Part shown: positions 1 through 7,525 of the stretch, in pieces
How the letters are laid out: the number at the start of each line of letters is the position of its first letter
Position numbering within the stretch: the first letter of the stretch is position 1
From: Psychroflexus salis
GTDB lineage: Bacteria > Bacteroidota > Bacteroidia > Flavobacteriales > Flavobacteriaceae
Length of the DNA stretch: 64,000 nt
Assembly: GCF_014640175.1 (NCBI RefSeq)
Contig: NZ_BMGL01000008.1
Location: 1-64,000, forward strand
Direction: 5' to 3'
Made by a program: the position numbers and the translations under genes
The notes under the pieces: generated by a model
What the model saw: the letters and a program-made list of their open reading frames with translations, nothing else
Told to the model about the DNA's origin: nothing
Databases searched by the model: none

Positions 1-438
1 ATTCAAGGCGACGGCGATTATGAATTTGCGATAGACAATGGACCGTGGAGCAGTTTAGCAGAAGGAGAAGTAAGCATCATCTTCAGTAATTTAGAAGCTG
101 GGGTTCGCCAAGTACGCGGGAGAGATATAGGGGGTTGTGGCGAAGTTATTGTAGAAGTATCCTTAATCGATTACCCACAATTCTTCACCCCCAACGAAGA
201 TGGTTATAACGACAGATGGAATATTATTGGTATAGCCAATCAAAACAACGCGAAAATTTACATTTTTGATCGTTACGGAAAGCTGCTAAAACAACTCAGT
301 CCAAGTAGCCCAGGATGGGATGGCACGTACAACGGTAAAGTAATGCCAGCAAACGATTACTGGTTTAGCGTAGAATACGAAGAACCATCAACCGGAAAGA
401 GACAAGAGTTTAAGGCTAATTTTACGTTGAAGCGGTAG
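1..438 (+). CDS. C-terminal part of a secreted protein with a gliding motility-associated (CHU_C) T9SS domain, 5' end outside window
   Basis: An open frame runs from base 1 to TAG at 436-438 (145 codons visible) and is cut by the window edge. The last ~90 residues read PQFFTPNEDGYNDRWNI, then IYIFDRYGKLLKQL, then GWDGTYNGKVMPANDYWF and a final NFTLKR. This is the pattern of the gliding motility-associated C-terminal domain (CHU_C, type B T9SS signal), which directs very large cell-surface proteins through the type IX secretion system. What the upstream part does cannot be seen; such proteins are often adhesins or repeat proteins. Confidence in the C-terminal domain is high, while the full protein is unknown. 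Confidence 0.9.
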   Translation: MQGDGDYEFAIDNGPWSSLAEGEVSIIFSNLEAGVRQVRGRDIGGCGEVIVEVSLIDYPQFFTPNEDGYNDRWNIIGIANQNNAKIYIFDRYGKLLKQLSPSSPGWDGTYNGKVMPANDYWFSVEYEEPSTGKRQEFKANFTLKR

Positions 439-490
439 AGAAAATCCATGTAAAACGGGTTTGAACAACCTGTAAACATTCCCTAGGAAT

Positions 491-645
491 TGTCACTCCG
501 TGCGGCGACACGGAGTCTTATCCTTATGAAAAAGCAAAGCAAGTCCGGTTTAGCATTTTGGGTCAAATTCATGAGATTCCGCATCAAGTGCGGAATGACA
601 GTTTTGATTGGTGTTTTTTAATGTCGCATCAAGTGTGGTATGAAA
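491..645. repeat. Cluster of short palindromic intergenic repeats
   Basis: Three hairpin-forming pieces stand out as GC-rich islands. ACTCCGTG (495-502) pairs with CACGGAGT (509-516). ATTCCGCA (576-583) pairs with TGCGGAAT (589-596) around the loop TCAAG. A degenerate third copy (623-640) keeps CGCATCAAGTG but has lost pairing. They lie between the CHU_C gene and the 3' end of the convergent FAS1 gene. They could act as a bidirectional terminator region or be REP-like dispersed repeats; no further copy was noticed in this window. Confidence 0.55.
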
Positions 646-721
646 GTTTCTGATTGTATGTTACAATTAACTATTTGTTTAAAGAACTTTTTAAAAAGAT
701 ATGTCTTAATATTCAGGGATG

Positions 722-2056
722 TTAATTTACTATAATATCTCCATTCATTGAAGGGTGATTGCTACAGAAATAACTTGAGAGTTGGCTGGCTAATTCCTGT
801 GTTAATGTAAAACTAAAAATTGTTCCTTCTACTGTGAAATTAATAGCTTCATCACTTTCAAAACTACCTTGGATAATTTCCGATTGGGCAAGTAAAGTTT
901 CATTTGCTTGATTTCTTAACTCTAATGGATGGCTTCCGGCATTTACAACATTAATATTGTAACGTGAACCAATTAATAATGTCCAAGTTGAATTGTTTTC
1001 ACTTAAGACTGATACATTTTCGTTTCCATTAATTTCAGAAATAAAATAAGCTGAATTAGCGTCATTATTTAGGGTGAAGCTCACTTCATTTTCATTATTC
1101 CCCGGATTTGCCAAATCTGACTCGGGTAAAATTACATTTTCTAACACATGTAAAACGCCATTGCTTGCTTGAATATTTCGGATTGAAAAAGCTATTTCAC
1201 GTTCGTTAAAATCAATAATTTGATTATTTTCTAAATCATAATTTAATAGTCCGCCTTCAGTTTCAATTCCATCTTCAGTAAAATCAATTTCACGTAAATT
1301 TGCATTTGTAACTAAATGCAAGTTCAATATTTCAGTTAGCGCATTAATTTCCAGGTCATCTAAACTTTCAATTTCAAGTAAAGTTAAAGCTTCAGTAAAT
1401 GCATTGTTATTAGGTGCAAACAATGTAAATGGTGCTGGTTGTGTTTGTATTTCAGTTCCCAAGTTAACTAAATAATTTGGTTGACCTGGCCATGTAAACG
1501 CAGCTAAAAGTGATGTTAGATTTGGATCATTTTCTATTAAATCACTCAATTTCGGTATTTTTAGTACTTCATCAATACTATGAACAGTACCATTAGAAGC
1601 TTGTATGTCTGCTTCAATAATCTTCGCGTTTCCATTTAAAATAATGCTTTCACCCAATGTAATTAGCAAATTTAAGTTAGTTTCATTCTCGTTGATTGTT
1701 AAATTACTTTCTGTATTTAAATATGTATTGGATAAATCGCCTGATTGTGCATTCCCTTGGATAATATGATAGCGGAGTAGATTTGTAATTTCCGAATCAT
1801 TTAGTTCTGTTAAGTTAATTTGGTCAAATACGGCATCTACAGGAGCAAATACTGTGTAGGTTCCGCTATTTAAAAGTTCTTTTAAGTTATATGTTTCAAT
1901 TAAATTGCTAAATATAATATGTTCTTCGCTTTTTAGAAGTACATCTAAAGTGCTTGGTAAGCCTTCAATAGGTTGAGAATTACTATCATCTTCACAAGAA
2001 ATAAAGAACGTAAATACTAAAATTAATAAAACTGAAAACCTAAACTGTTGTACCAT
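722..2056 (-). CDS. Lipoprotein with two fasciclin (FAS1) domains and a C-terminal type-1 copper (cupredoxin-like) domain
   Basis: A 444-aa protein. The N-terminus is a lipoprotein signal peptide ending FFISC, so it is probably anchored in the outer membrane. Two FAS1 domains follow at about residues 35-165 and 170-310, each with the TVFAPVDAVF / TLFAPNNNAF and NGTVHSIDEVL / NGVLHVLENVI motifs. The last ~120 residues look like a cupredoxin: His376 (GSHPLEL) and the terminal loop Cys431-x2-His434-x2-Met437 give a complete type-1 copper ligand set with amicyanin-type loop spacing. The frame extends to a TTG at 2071, but that TTG lies inside the promoter element, so ATG 2056 is the start. FAS1 domains mediate adhesion. 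A role in surface adhesion or electron transfer is inference. Confidence 0.85.
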   Translation of the reverse strand: MVQQFRFSVLLILVFTFFISCEDDSNSQPIEGLPSTLDVLLKSEEHIIFSNLIETYNLKELLNSGTYTVFAPVDAVFDQINLTELNDSEITNLLRYHIIQGNAQSGDLSNTYLNTESNLTINENETNLNLLITLGESIILNGNAKIIEADIQASNGTVHSIDEVLKIPKLSDLIENDPNLTSLLAAFTWPGQPNYLVNLGTEIQTQPAPFTLFAPNNNAFTEALTLLEIESLDDLEINALTEILNLHLVTNANLREIDFTEDGIETEGGLLNYDLENNQIIDFNEREIAFSIRNIQASNGVLHVLENVILPESDLANPGNNENEVSFTLNNDANSAYFISEINGNENVSVLSENNSTWTLLIGSRYNINVVNAGSHPLELRNQANETLLAQSEIIQGSFESDEAINFTVEGTIFSFTLTQELASQLSSYFCSNHPSMNGDIIVN

Positions 2057-2068
2057 TTCTTTTTGTTT

Positions 2069-2076
2069 CAAAACTA
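2069..2076 (-). promoter_or_regulatory. Promoter -7 element of the FAS1-cupredoxin gene
   Basis: Minus-strand TAGTTTTG matches the Bacteroidota -7 consensus TAnnTTTG. Transcription would start near 2064, about 8 nt before ATG 2056. It covers the alternative TTG codon at 2071 and rules that start out. Confidence 0.5.
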
Positions 2077-2140
2077 ACTAACGAAATGGATTAAAGAAAC
2101 GTATTTCTTAAAAAAATAATTTTTATTTTAATCAATATCC

Positions 2141-2170
2141 AAAAAAAAAAGTCCAGTAAGATACTGGACT
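2141..2170 (-). terminator. Rho-independent terminator of ilvE
   Basis: Stem AGTCCAGTA (2150-2158) pairs with TACTGGACT (2162-2170) around an AGA loop. On the minus strand it is followed directly by a run of ten T. It lies 29 bases after the ilvE stop. Confidence 0.85.
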
Positions 2171-2199
2171 CAAGATTTTAGCTTTGTAATAATAAGAGC

Positions 2200-3270
2200 T
2201 TAAGGTTTTACTGGGTGTAACCAATTATTTTTGTCTTCAACTCTGTTATATTGTATATCCTGTAAGGAATCTTTCATTAAAACGCTGTATTCTTTATCAA
2301 CTTCTGGAAGTGGAAATTCTTCACCAGCATGTTCAAAAGCGGTAACTTTAGCAATAGTAGCAGCTGTTCCTGTTCCAAAAATTTCTTTCAATTCGCCAAC
2401 TTTGGCAGCATCTTTAATCCGTTTCACTTCTACAGGTGCAATTTCAACTTCAATTCCTTTATCTTTTGCTAATTGAATTACACTTTTACGAGTAACACCA
2501 TCTAATATTCTGTCGCTTGTAGGAGCGGTTAATAATTTGTCTCCAATTCTAAAAAAGATATTCATTGTACCTGCTTCTTCCAAGTAATCGTGTGTATTTG
2601 CGTCAGTCCAAATTACTTGGTCATAGCCTTTGCTTTTAGCTAAATTAGTAGGGTAAAATTGTGCACCGTAATTTCCTGCAGCTTTAGCATAACCCACACC
2701 ACCATTAGCAGAGCGAGAAAATTTTTCAGCAAATAGAACTTTTACAGGTTTATTGTAATAGGCTTGAGATGGACAAGTAATAATCATAAACCGATATGAA
2801 TCTGATGGAGCCGCAGCTACACCTTCTTCTGTTGCGATAACAAAAGGCCGTATATATAATGAATTACCCTGACCTGGTTTTACCCAATTGTAATCCAATT
2901 TAATTAAAGCTTCTAAACTTTCAAAAAATAAGTCTTTAGGGAATTCAGGAATAGCTAGTCTCTTCGAAGATTTATTAATTCGTTCAAAATTCTGTTCTGG
3001 TCTAAAAAGATGAACTGTTCCATGATCATCTTTAAAAGCTTTCATCCCTTCAAAAACTGCTTGACCATAATGAAAAACCTTAGTAGAAGGATGAAATTCC
3101 ATCGGTCCGTATGGAACGATTTGTGGGGTATGCCATTTTCCATCTTTGTAGTCGCAATACATCATGTGGTCTGCATAATTCTTTCCAAATGCTAGATTAT
3201 TAAAATCTACTTCGTTAATTTTAGATTTTTCTACTTTTTTTATCTGTATTGTTAGACTTTGTGTTTCCAT
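2200..3270 (-). CDS. ilvE: Branched-chain amino acid aminotransferase
   Basis: 356 aa, the normal length for a type-2 (eukaryote-like) BCAT of PLP fold type IV. It catalyses the reversible transamination between branched-chain 2-oxo acids and glutamate, the last step of Val, Leu and Ile synthesis and the first of their breakdown. The PLP lysine is Lys196 in GVGYAKAAGNYGA; other family blocks are GQAVFEGMKAF, YIRPFVIATE, EEAGTMNIFF, LDGVTRKSV and GTGTAATI. The start is ATG with a promoter element just upstream, and a strong terminator follows, so it is a single-gene unit divergent from the DUF4920 lipoprotein. Confidence 0.95.
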   Translation of the reverse strand: METQSLTIQIKKVEKSKINEVDFNNLAFGKNYADHMMYCDYKDGKWHTPQIVPYGPMEFHPSTKVFHYGQAVFEGMKAFKDDHGTVHLFRPEQNFERINKSSKRLAIPEFPKDLFFESLEALIKLDYNWVKPGQGNSLYIRPFVIATEEGVAAAPSDSYRFMIITCPSQAYYNKPVKVLFAEKFSRSANGGVGYAKAAGNYGAQFYPTNLAKSKGYDQVIWTDANTHDYLEEAGTMNIFFRIGDKLLTAPTSDRILDGVTRKSVIQLAKDKGIEVEIAPVEVKRIKDAAKVGELKEIFGTGTAATIAKVTAFEHAGEEFPLPEVDKEYSVLMKDSLQDIQYNRVEDKNNWLHPVKP

Positions 3271-3286
3271 TAGTTTAAATTTGTTG

Positions 3287-3294
3287 CAAAAGTA
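3287..3294 (-). promoter_or_regulatory. Promoter -7 element of ilvE
   Basis: Minus-strand TACTTTTG (TAnnTTTG) followed by CA, 16 bases before the ilvE ATG. No clear TTG -33 box was found. Confidence 0.5.
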
Positions 3295-3329
3295 AGAAAT
3301 AAAAATTATTTACTTTTTCGTAAAGATAT

Positions 3330-3337
3330 TAACTTTG
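3330..3337 (+). promoter_or_regulatory. Promoter -7 element of the DUF4920 lipoprotein gene
   Basis: TAACTTTG matches TAnnTTTG and lies 34 bases before ATG 3372, divergent from the ilvE promoter. Confidence 0.45.
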
Positions 3338-3371
3338 TCATAATAATGACCCATTAAATCCATTAAAAAAT

Positions 3372-3968
3372 ATGAAAAATCTATTTTTAGTATTGTTTTT
3401 ATCAATTATTGTTAGTTGTCAAAACCCTGAAAAAAAAGAAGTTGAAAAAGTATCAGACAATGAAGATGTTGTAGTTGAAACAGTTACAGAAAATGTGCCT
3501 TATGCTAACTTTGGTGAAGCTTTAGACGAAAAAGATGCACTTACAGAAGAAGAATTAAGTAATTTATACACAAATTTAAAAGTAGGAGACAGCATCAATG
3601 TTAAAATAGCATCTACTATTAATTCGGTTTGTAAGAAAAAAGGATGCTGGATGAAGCTTGCTGTAAGTGATGAACAAGAAACAATGGTTCGCTTTAAAGA
3701 TTATGGCTTCTTCGTTCCTAAAAATGCTGAAGGAAGAAAAACGGTAGTTGAAGGTGTAGCTTTTTTAGATGAAACATCGGTAGAAGATTTAAAACATTAT
3801 GCAGAAGATGAAGGTAAATCTCAAGAAGAAATTGATGCGATTACAGCCCCCAAAATAACATATTCTTTTACAGCTGTAGGTGCCTTAGTACAAGGGACTG
3901 AAGAAGATTTTAAAGGTCAAGTTGAAGGAGTAAAAGAAGATGCAGAACAAGAAAAAGCCTCAGAATAA
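3372..3968 (+). CDS. DUF4920 family lipoprotein
   Basis: 198 aa. The lipoprotein signal ends LSIIVSC (Cys at residue 16), followed by an acidic, lysine-rich linker. The central region has VGDSINVKIASTINSVCKKKGCWMKL, where the Cys-x4-Cys-Trp pattern is characteristic of DUF4920, then VRFKDYGFFVP and EGVAF. The fold is OB-like and the two cysteines could bind metal, but no activity is established. The tail is very acidic. The last 29 bases overlap the start of mnmD on the same strand, so the two are probably co-transcribed and coupled. Confidence 0.85.
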   Translation: MKNLFLVLFLSIIVSCQNPEKKEVEKVSDNEDVVVETVTENVPYANFGEALDEKDALTEEELSNLYTNLKVGDSINVKIASTINSVCKKKGCWMKLAVSDEQETMVRFKDYGFFVPKNAEGRKTVVEGVAFLDETSVEDLKHYAEDEGKSQEEIDAITAPKITYSFTAVGALVQGTEEDFKGQVEGVKEDAEQEKASE

Positions 3969-4641
3969 TCAACACCGTAAAATTCTAACCACTGCAGACG
4001 GTAGCAAAAGTATTTACATTGAAGCTGAAAATGTACAATACCACTCTAAACATGGTGCGATTTTAGAAGCACAACATGTTTTTATACATTCTGGCTTACA
4101 TTTTATTTTACAAAATAACTCTAAACCCATTTCTATTTTTGAAATGGGTTTAGGTACTGGATTAAATTGTATATTAACAGCAATTGAAGCCCTAAAAAAC
4201 AATATGCATATAGATTACACTGCAATTGAAGCTTTCCCTGTTAAAATTGAAGAAGTAGAACAATTAAACTTTCATCAACACTTACCTTATACAAAAAGTG
4301 ATTTTTTAAATCTTCACCAATTAGACTTTGGATCAAAACATTTATTAAATCAGTATTTTAGTTTCACGAAAATCTATGGCTTATTTGAAAATTATAAGCA
4401 AGGAAAAACATTTGATTTAGTTTATTTTGATGCTTTTGGAGCAAATGCACAACCCGAACTTTGGACCAAAAAAATTACTGATCAACTTTATCGAATGATT
4501 AATTGGCAAGGAATCATGGTTACGTATTCTGTGAAAGGAAGTTTTAGAAGAAACTTATTGGAAAGCGGTTTTACGGTTGAAAAAATTGGTGGTCCTCCAG
4601 GAAAAAGGGAAATGTTAAGAGCAATTAAAACACCCTGTTAA
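3940..4641 (+). CDS. mnmD: tRNA 5-methylaminomethyl-2-thiouridine methyltransferase, MnmD type
   Basis: 233 aa, a stand-alone MnmD-like SAM-dependent methyltransferase (Methyltransf_30) without the MnmC FAD oxidase half. It would carry out the final methylation giving mnm5s2U34 in tRNA. Family motifs are TADGSKSIY near the N-terminus, the SAM-binding FEMGLGTGLNCI at about 66-77, the acidic YTAIEAFP after strand 2, and DLVYFDAFGANAQPELW. The C-terminal GGPPGKREMLRA is also typical. The ATG lies within the 3' end of the preceding lipoprotein gene, which suggests translational coupling. Confidence 0.9.
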   Translation: MQNKKKPQNNQHRKILTTADGSKSIYIEAENVQYHSKHGAILEAQHVFIHSGLHFILQNNSKPISIFEMGLGTGLNCILTAIEALKNNMHIDYTAIEAFPVKIEEVEQLNFHQHLPYTKSDFLNLHQLDFGSKHLLNQYFSFTKIYGLFENYKQGKTFDLVYFDAFGANAQPELWTKKITDQLYRMINWQGIMVTYSVKGSFRRNLLESGFTVEKIGGPPGKREMLRAIKTPC

Positions 4642-4680
4642 ACATCTTTAAAGTTCGAGTATTAGCTCAAAATTTCAAAC

Positions 4681-4688
4681 TACTTTTG
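4681..4688 (+). promoter_or_regulatory. Promoter -7 element of the TIGR01777 gene
   Basis: TACTTTTG (TAnnTTTG), 14 bases before ATG 4703, giving a leader of about 10 nt. Confidence 0.5.
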
Positions 4689-4702
4689 ATAAAAAGTTAG
4701 AT

Positions 4703-5611
4703 ATGCGATTTTTAATAACAGGAGCTACAGGGATGATTGGGAGTACACTTGTAAAGAAGTGCCACGAATTAGGGATTGCAGTAAATTACTTAACAACATC
4801 GAAACAAAAAATAACTAAAACTGATCATTATGCTGGTTTTTATTGGAATCCATCAGAAAATGAAATTGATAGGGATTGCTTTCATGAAGTAGATGTTATT
4901 ATTAATCTTGTTGGGGCTAATGTAGCCCAACGTTGGACACCCAAGTATAAAAAAGAAATTATTGAAAGCAGAACAAATTCTAGTTTTTTGCTTGCTAAGT
5001 CGTTAAGTGAAATGGAACATCAGGTTAGTCATTTGGTGTCTGCCAGTGCTATTGGTATTTATAAAAATTCGTTTACAAGACTTCATACAGAAGATGAAGA
5101 TGAAGAGTTTCATAATAAGGAATTTATTGGGCATGTGGTTGAAGAATGGGAGTGTAGCTTAGATGAAATTAAAGCTTTAAATATTGCCGTTGCTAAATTA
5201 AGAATTGGTCTTGTGCTGTCTAAAAAAGGTGGAGCTTTAGAACGTATCTTACAGCCTATTCAATATTATATAGGAGCACCACTAGGTTCTGGAAAACAGT
5301 GGCAATCTTGGATTCATATTGACGATTTAGTAAATTTGTTTATATATGCTGCGAAACATCAGCTTAGTGGTGTTTATAATGCTGTAGCACCCAACCCCGT
5401 AACTAATAAAGAAATGACAGAATGTATTGCCAAGCAAGTTAAAAAGCCGCTTTTCTTGCCTAATGTGCCTAGCTTTGCTTTAAAATTAGCTTTAGGCGAG
5501 ATGTCTACTATTGTTTTGGCTAGTCAGTTAGTTAGTTCAAAAAAACTTACAAATCATGGCTTTCAGTTTAGTTTTCCTTATCTAAAAAATGCTTTAAAAG
5601 ATTTATTATAA
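4703..5611 (+). CDS. TIGR01777 family NAD(P)-dependent epimerase-like protein (SDR39U1 type)
   Basis: 302 aa, the normal family length. The N-terminal Rossmann motif is LITGATGMIGSTL. Further blocks are VDVIINLVGANVAQRWTPKYKKEIIESR, SASAIGIYKN, a WE-rich segment EWECSLDEI, AKLRIGLVLSKKGGAL and the C-terminal DUF1731-like YNAVAPNPVTNKEMT. The family is an atypical short-chain dehydrogenase whose substrate is not established. It has its own promoter element. The 210 bases downstream, to the convergent ferredoxin gene, hold nothing recognisable. Confidence 0.88.
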   Translation: MRFLITGATGMIGSTLVKKCHELGIAVNYLTTSKQKITKTDHYAGFYWNPSENEIDRDCFHEVDVIINLVGANVAQRWTPKYKKEIIESRTNSSFLLAKSLSEMEHQVSHLVSASAIGIYKNSFTRLHTEDEDEEFHNKEFIGHVVEEWECSLDEIKALNIAVAKLRIGLVLSKKGGALERILQPIQYYIGAPLGSGKQWQSWIHIDDLVNLFIYAAKHQLSGVYNAVAPNPVTNKEMTECIAKQVKKPLFLPNVPSFALKLALGEMSTIVLASQLVSSKKLTNHGFQFSFPYLKNALKDLL

Positions 5612-5821
5612 ACCTACTTTAATCAACTAAAAGAAAATATCTGTCTAGATGGATATAAAAATAATACTCAAGCGAGAGCAATTATTATTCATCTTATAAA
5701 TTTAGCCGACATACTTTTTTGTTTACTCGCATTAAACTTAAGAACAACTGGTAAATGCTAAGGTTTATTTAAATTGGTATTTTATAACTAGCATCTTTTT
5801 TGATACCTAGTTTTGTTTGTA

Positions 5822-6154
5822 TTAAATATCTTCTGGAGCTAATCTAACTTTTAAGCCTTCTAAATCTTCATTAATTGGGATTTGACAACCTAACCTGCTA
5901 TTTTCTTTAACAAAAAATGCTTCAGCTAGCATGGCTTCTTCATCATCTTCTTTTTCTGGTAAATTTGTATCAGATTCAATATAACATTGGCAAGATGCAC
6001 ACATGGCCATACCGCCACAAATTCCGATGCTTCCTTCTGGAGCTAATTCGTACGAGCGAACTACTTCCATTAAATTCATAGCCATGTCTGTAGGAGCTTC
6101 AATTTTATGAGTTACTCCATTACGATCGATAATAGTAATATTTACGTCTTGCAT
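5822..6154 (-). CDS. 2Fe-2S ferredoxin, adrenodoxin type
   Basis: 110 aa. The cluster ligands follow the Cys-x5-Cys-x2-Cys...Cys pattern: CGGMAMCASC, then a distal Cys in RLGCQIP. The N-terminus INITIIDRNGVTHKIEAPTD-like beta-grasp and the acidic patch EKEDDEEAMLAEA fit vertebrate-type (ISC) ferredoxins. It probably carries electrons for Fe-S assembly or a biosynthetic enzyme. It lies 5 bases downstream of the ferredoxin-NADP reductase gene, so the two form a reductase-ferredoxin pair. Confidence 0.92.
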   Translation of the reverse strand: MQDVNITIIDRNGVTHKIEAPTDMAMNLMEVVRSYELAPEGSIGICGGMAMCASCQCYIESDTNLPEKEDDEEAMLAEAFFVKENSRLGCQIPINEDLEGLKVRLAPEDI

Positions 6155-6159
6155 CCGGT

Positions 6160-7221
6160 TTAATCTATACTTTTTACGACCGCCTTTGGAGCTTCTTTTT
6201 TTGAACCATCAAACCCTGTAACACCACCAACAGTTGTATATTTCATAACATAACGTTTGTTAGGATAGATTTTTTGATATGCACTCTGACACATCAAGGT
6301 AGCTTCATGGAAACCACATAAAATAAGTTTTAATTTACCAGGATAGGTATTTACATCGCCAATAGCATAAATACCAGGAATATTGGTTTGGTAATCTAGG
6401 GTGTTATCGACTTTTATTGCATTTTTTTCAATTTCTAATCCCCAATTGGCTATTGGGCCTAATTTAGGAGACAAACCAAATAAAGGAATAAAATAATCAG
6501 CTGCTAGAGCAAAGTCTTCTTCAGGATTATTGTTTTTTCTAACCATAACACCTTCAAGATTTGAACTTCCGTATACATCTACGACTTCAGCTGGAGTAAC
6601 GAGTTTAATTTTACCGATATCCTTTAATTCTTTCACACGATCTACTGATTCTAAAGCACCACGAAATTCATTTCTACGGTGAATTAAGGTTACTTCATCT
6701 GCAATATCAGCTAAATAAATACTCCAATCTAGTGCAGAATCTCCACCACCAGCTATAACAACAGATTTATTCCTAAATTTTTCAGGATCTCTAATCATGT
6801 ATTGTACACCTAAATCTTCAAATTTAGAGAGATTTTTAATGGGTGGTTTTCTTGGTTCAAAACTACCTAAGCCACCCGCTATTGCAATAATTTTTGCATG
6901 GTGCATTGTTCCTTTATTGGTAGTAACAATAAAGCTATCGTCTTCTTGTCTATCAATATTTTGAGCAACTTCGCCTAAGGTAAACCCAGGTTGGAAAGAT
7001 TTAATTTGCTCCATAAGATTGTCTACTAACTCGCCAGCTTTTACTTCTGGGTAACCAGGAATATCGTAAATGGGTTTTTTAGGATATAATTCTGCTAATT
7101 GCCCACCTGGCTGTGGCAAAGCATCGATTAAGTGGCATTTTAGTTTAAGTAGCCCTGCTTCAAATACAGTAAATAATCCAGTAGGTCCAGCTCCAATTAT
7201 TAGAATGTCTGTTTTTATCAT
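6160..7221 (-). CDS. Ferredoxin--NADP(+) reductase, thioredoxin reductase-like (YumC/FNR2 type)
   Basis: 353 aa. FAD-binding motif IIGAGPTGLFTVFEAG (residues ~6-21), NADPH-binding VIAGGGDSALDW and the C-terminal FAD motif YAIGDVNTYPGKLKLIL. The CxxC disulphide of true thioredoxin reductases is absent, as expected for FNR2. It would pass electrons between NADPH and ferredoxin, very likely the product of the next gene. It lies 61 bases after the NifU-like gene and may belong to the same transcript. Confidence 0.9.
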   Translation of the reverse strand: MIKTDILIIGAGPTGLFTVFEAGLLKLKCHLIDALPQPGGQLAELYPKKPIYDIPGYPEVKAGELVDNLMEQIKSFQPGFTLGEVAQNIDRQEDDSFIVTTNKGTMHHAKIIAIAGGLGSFEPRKPPIKNLSKFEDLGVQYMIRDPEKFRNKSVVIAGGGDSALDWSIYLADIADEVTLIHRRNEFRGALESVDRVKELKDIGKIKLVTPAEVVDVYGSSNLEGVMVRKNNNPEEDFALAADYFIPLFGLSPKLGPIANWGLEIEKNAIKVDNTLDYQTNIPGIYAIGDVNTYPGKLKLILCGFHEATLMCQSAYQKIYPNKRYVMKYTTVGGVTGFDGSKKEAPKAVVKSID

Positions 7222-7282
7222 AGCTTTATTTTCGTAGCAAAGTTTTCATTATAATTTTCAATTTAAAATGACAAGTGTCAAT

Positions 7283-7525
7283 TTAAGCTTCAATATTAAT
7301 AACGCTTTCGATTTGTGGGGCGTGTTTTTTAATGGTCATTTCAACCCCAGATTTAAGTGTCATTTGATTTACAGCACAGCCAACACAGGTACCTAACAAT
7401 TGAACTTTTACGAGCTTGTCATTCTCAATGCTTAAAAGTTTAATATCGCCACCATCGTTTTGTAAAAAGGGGCGAATTTCTTCTAAAGCATTTTCTACAG
7501 ATGTTTTTAATTCAATTCCTGTCAT
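7283..7525 (-). CDS. NifU C-terminal domain (Nfu) Fe-S cluster scaffold/carrier protein
   Basis: 80 aa, a stand-alone Nfu domain. Cys47-x2-Cys50 in LLGTCVGCAVNQMTLK are the bridging ligands for a 4Fe-4S cluster, and FLQNDGGDIKLL is the family N-terminal block. The start ATG overlaps the stop of the Mrp gene by one base (TAATG), so the two are translationally coupled. The protein probably receives or delivers Fe-S clusters together with Mrp. Confidence 0.93.
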   Translation of the reverse strand: MTGIELKTSVENALEEIRPFLQNDGGDIKLLSIENDKLVKVQLLGTCVGCAVNQMTLKSGVEMTIKKHAPQIESVINIEA

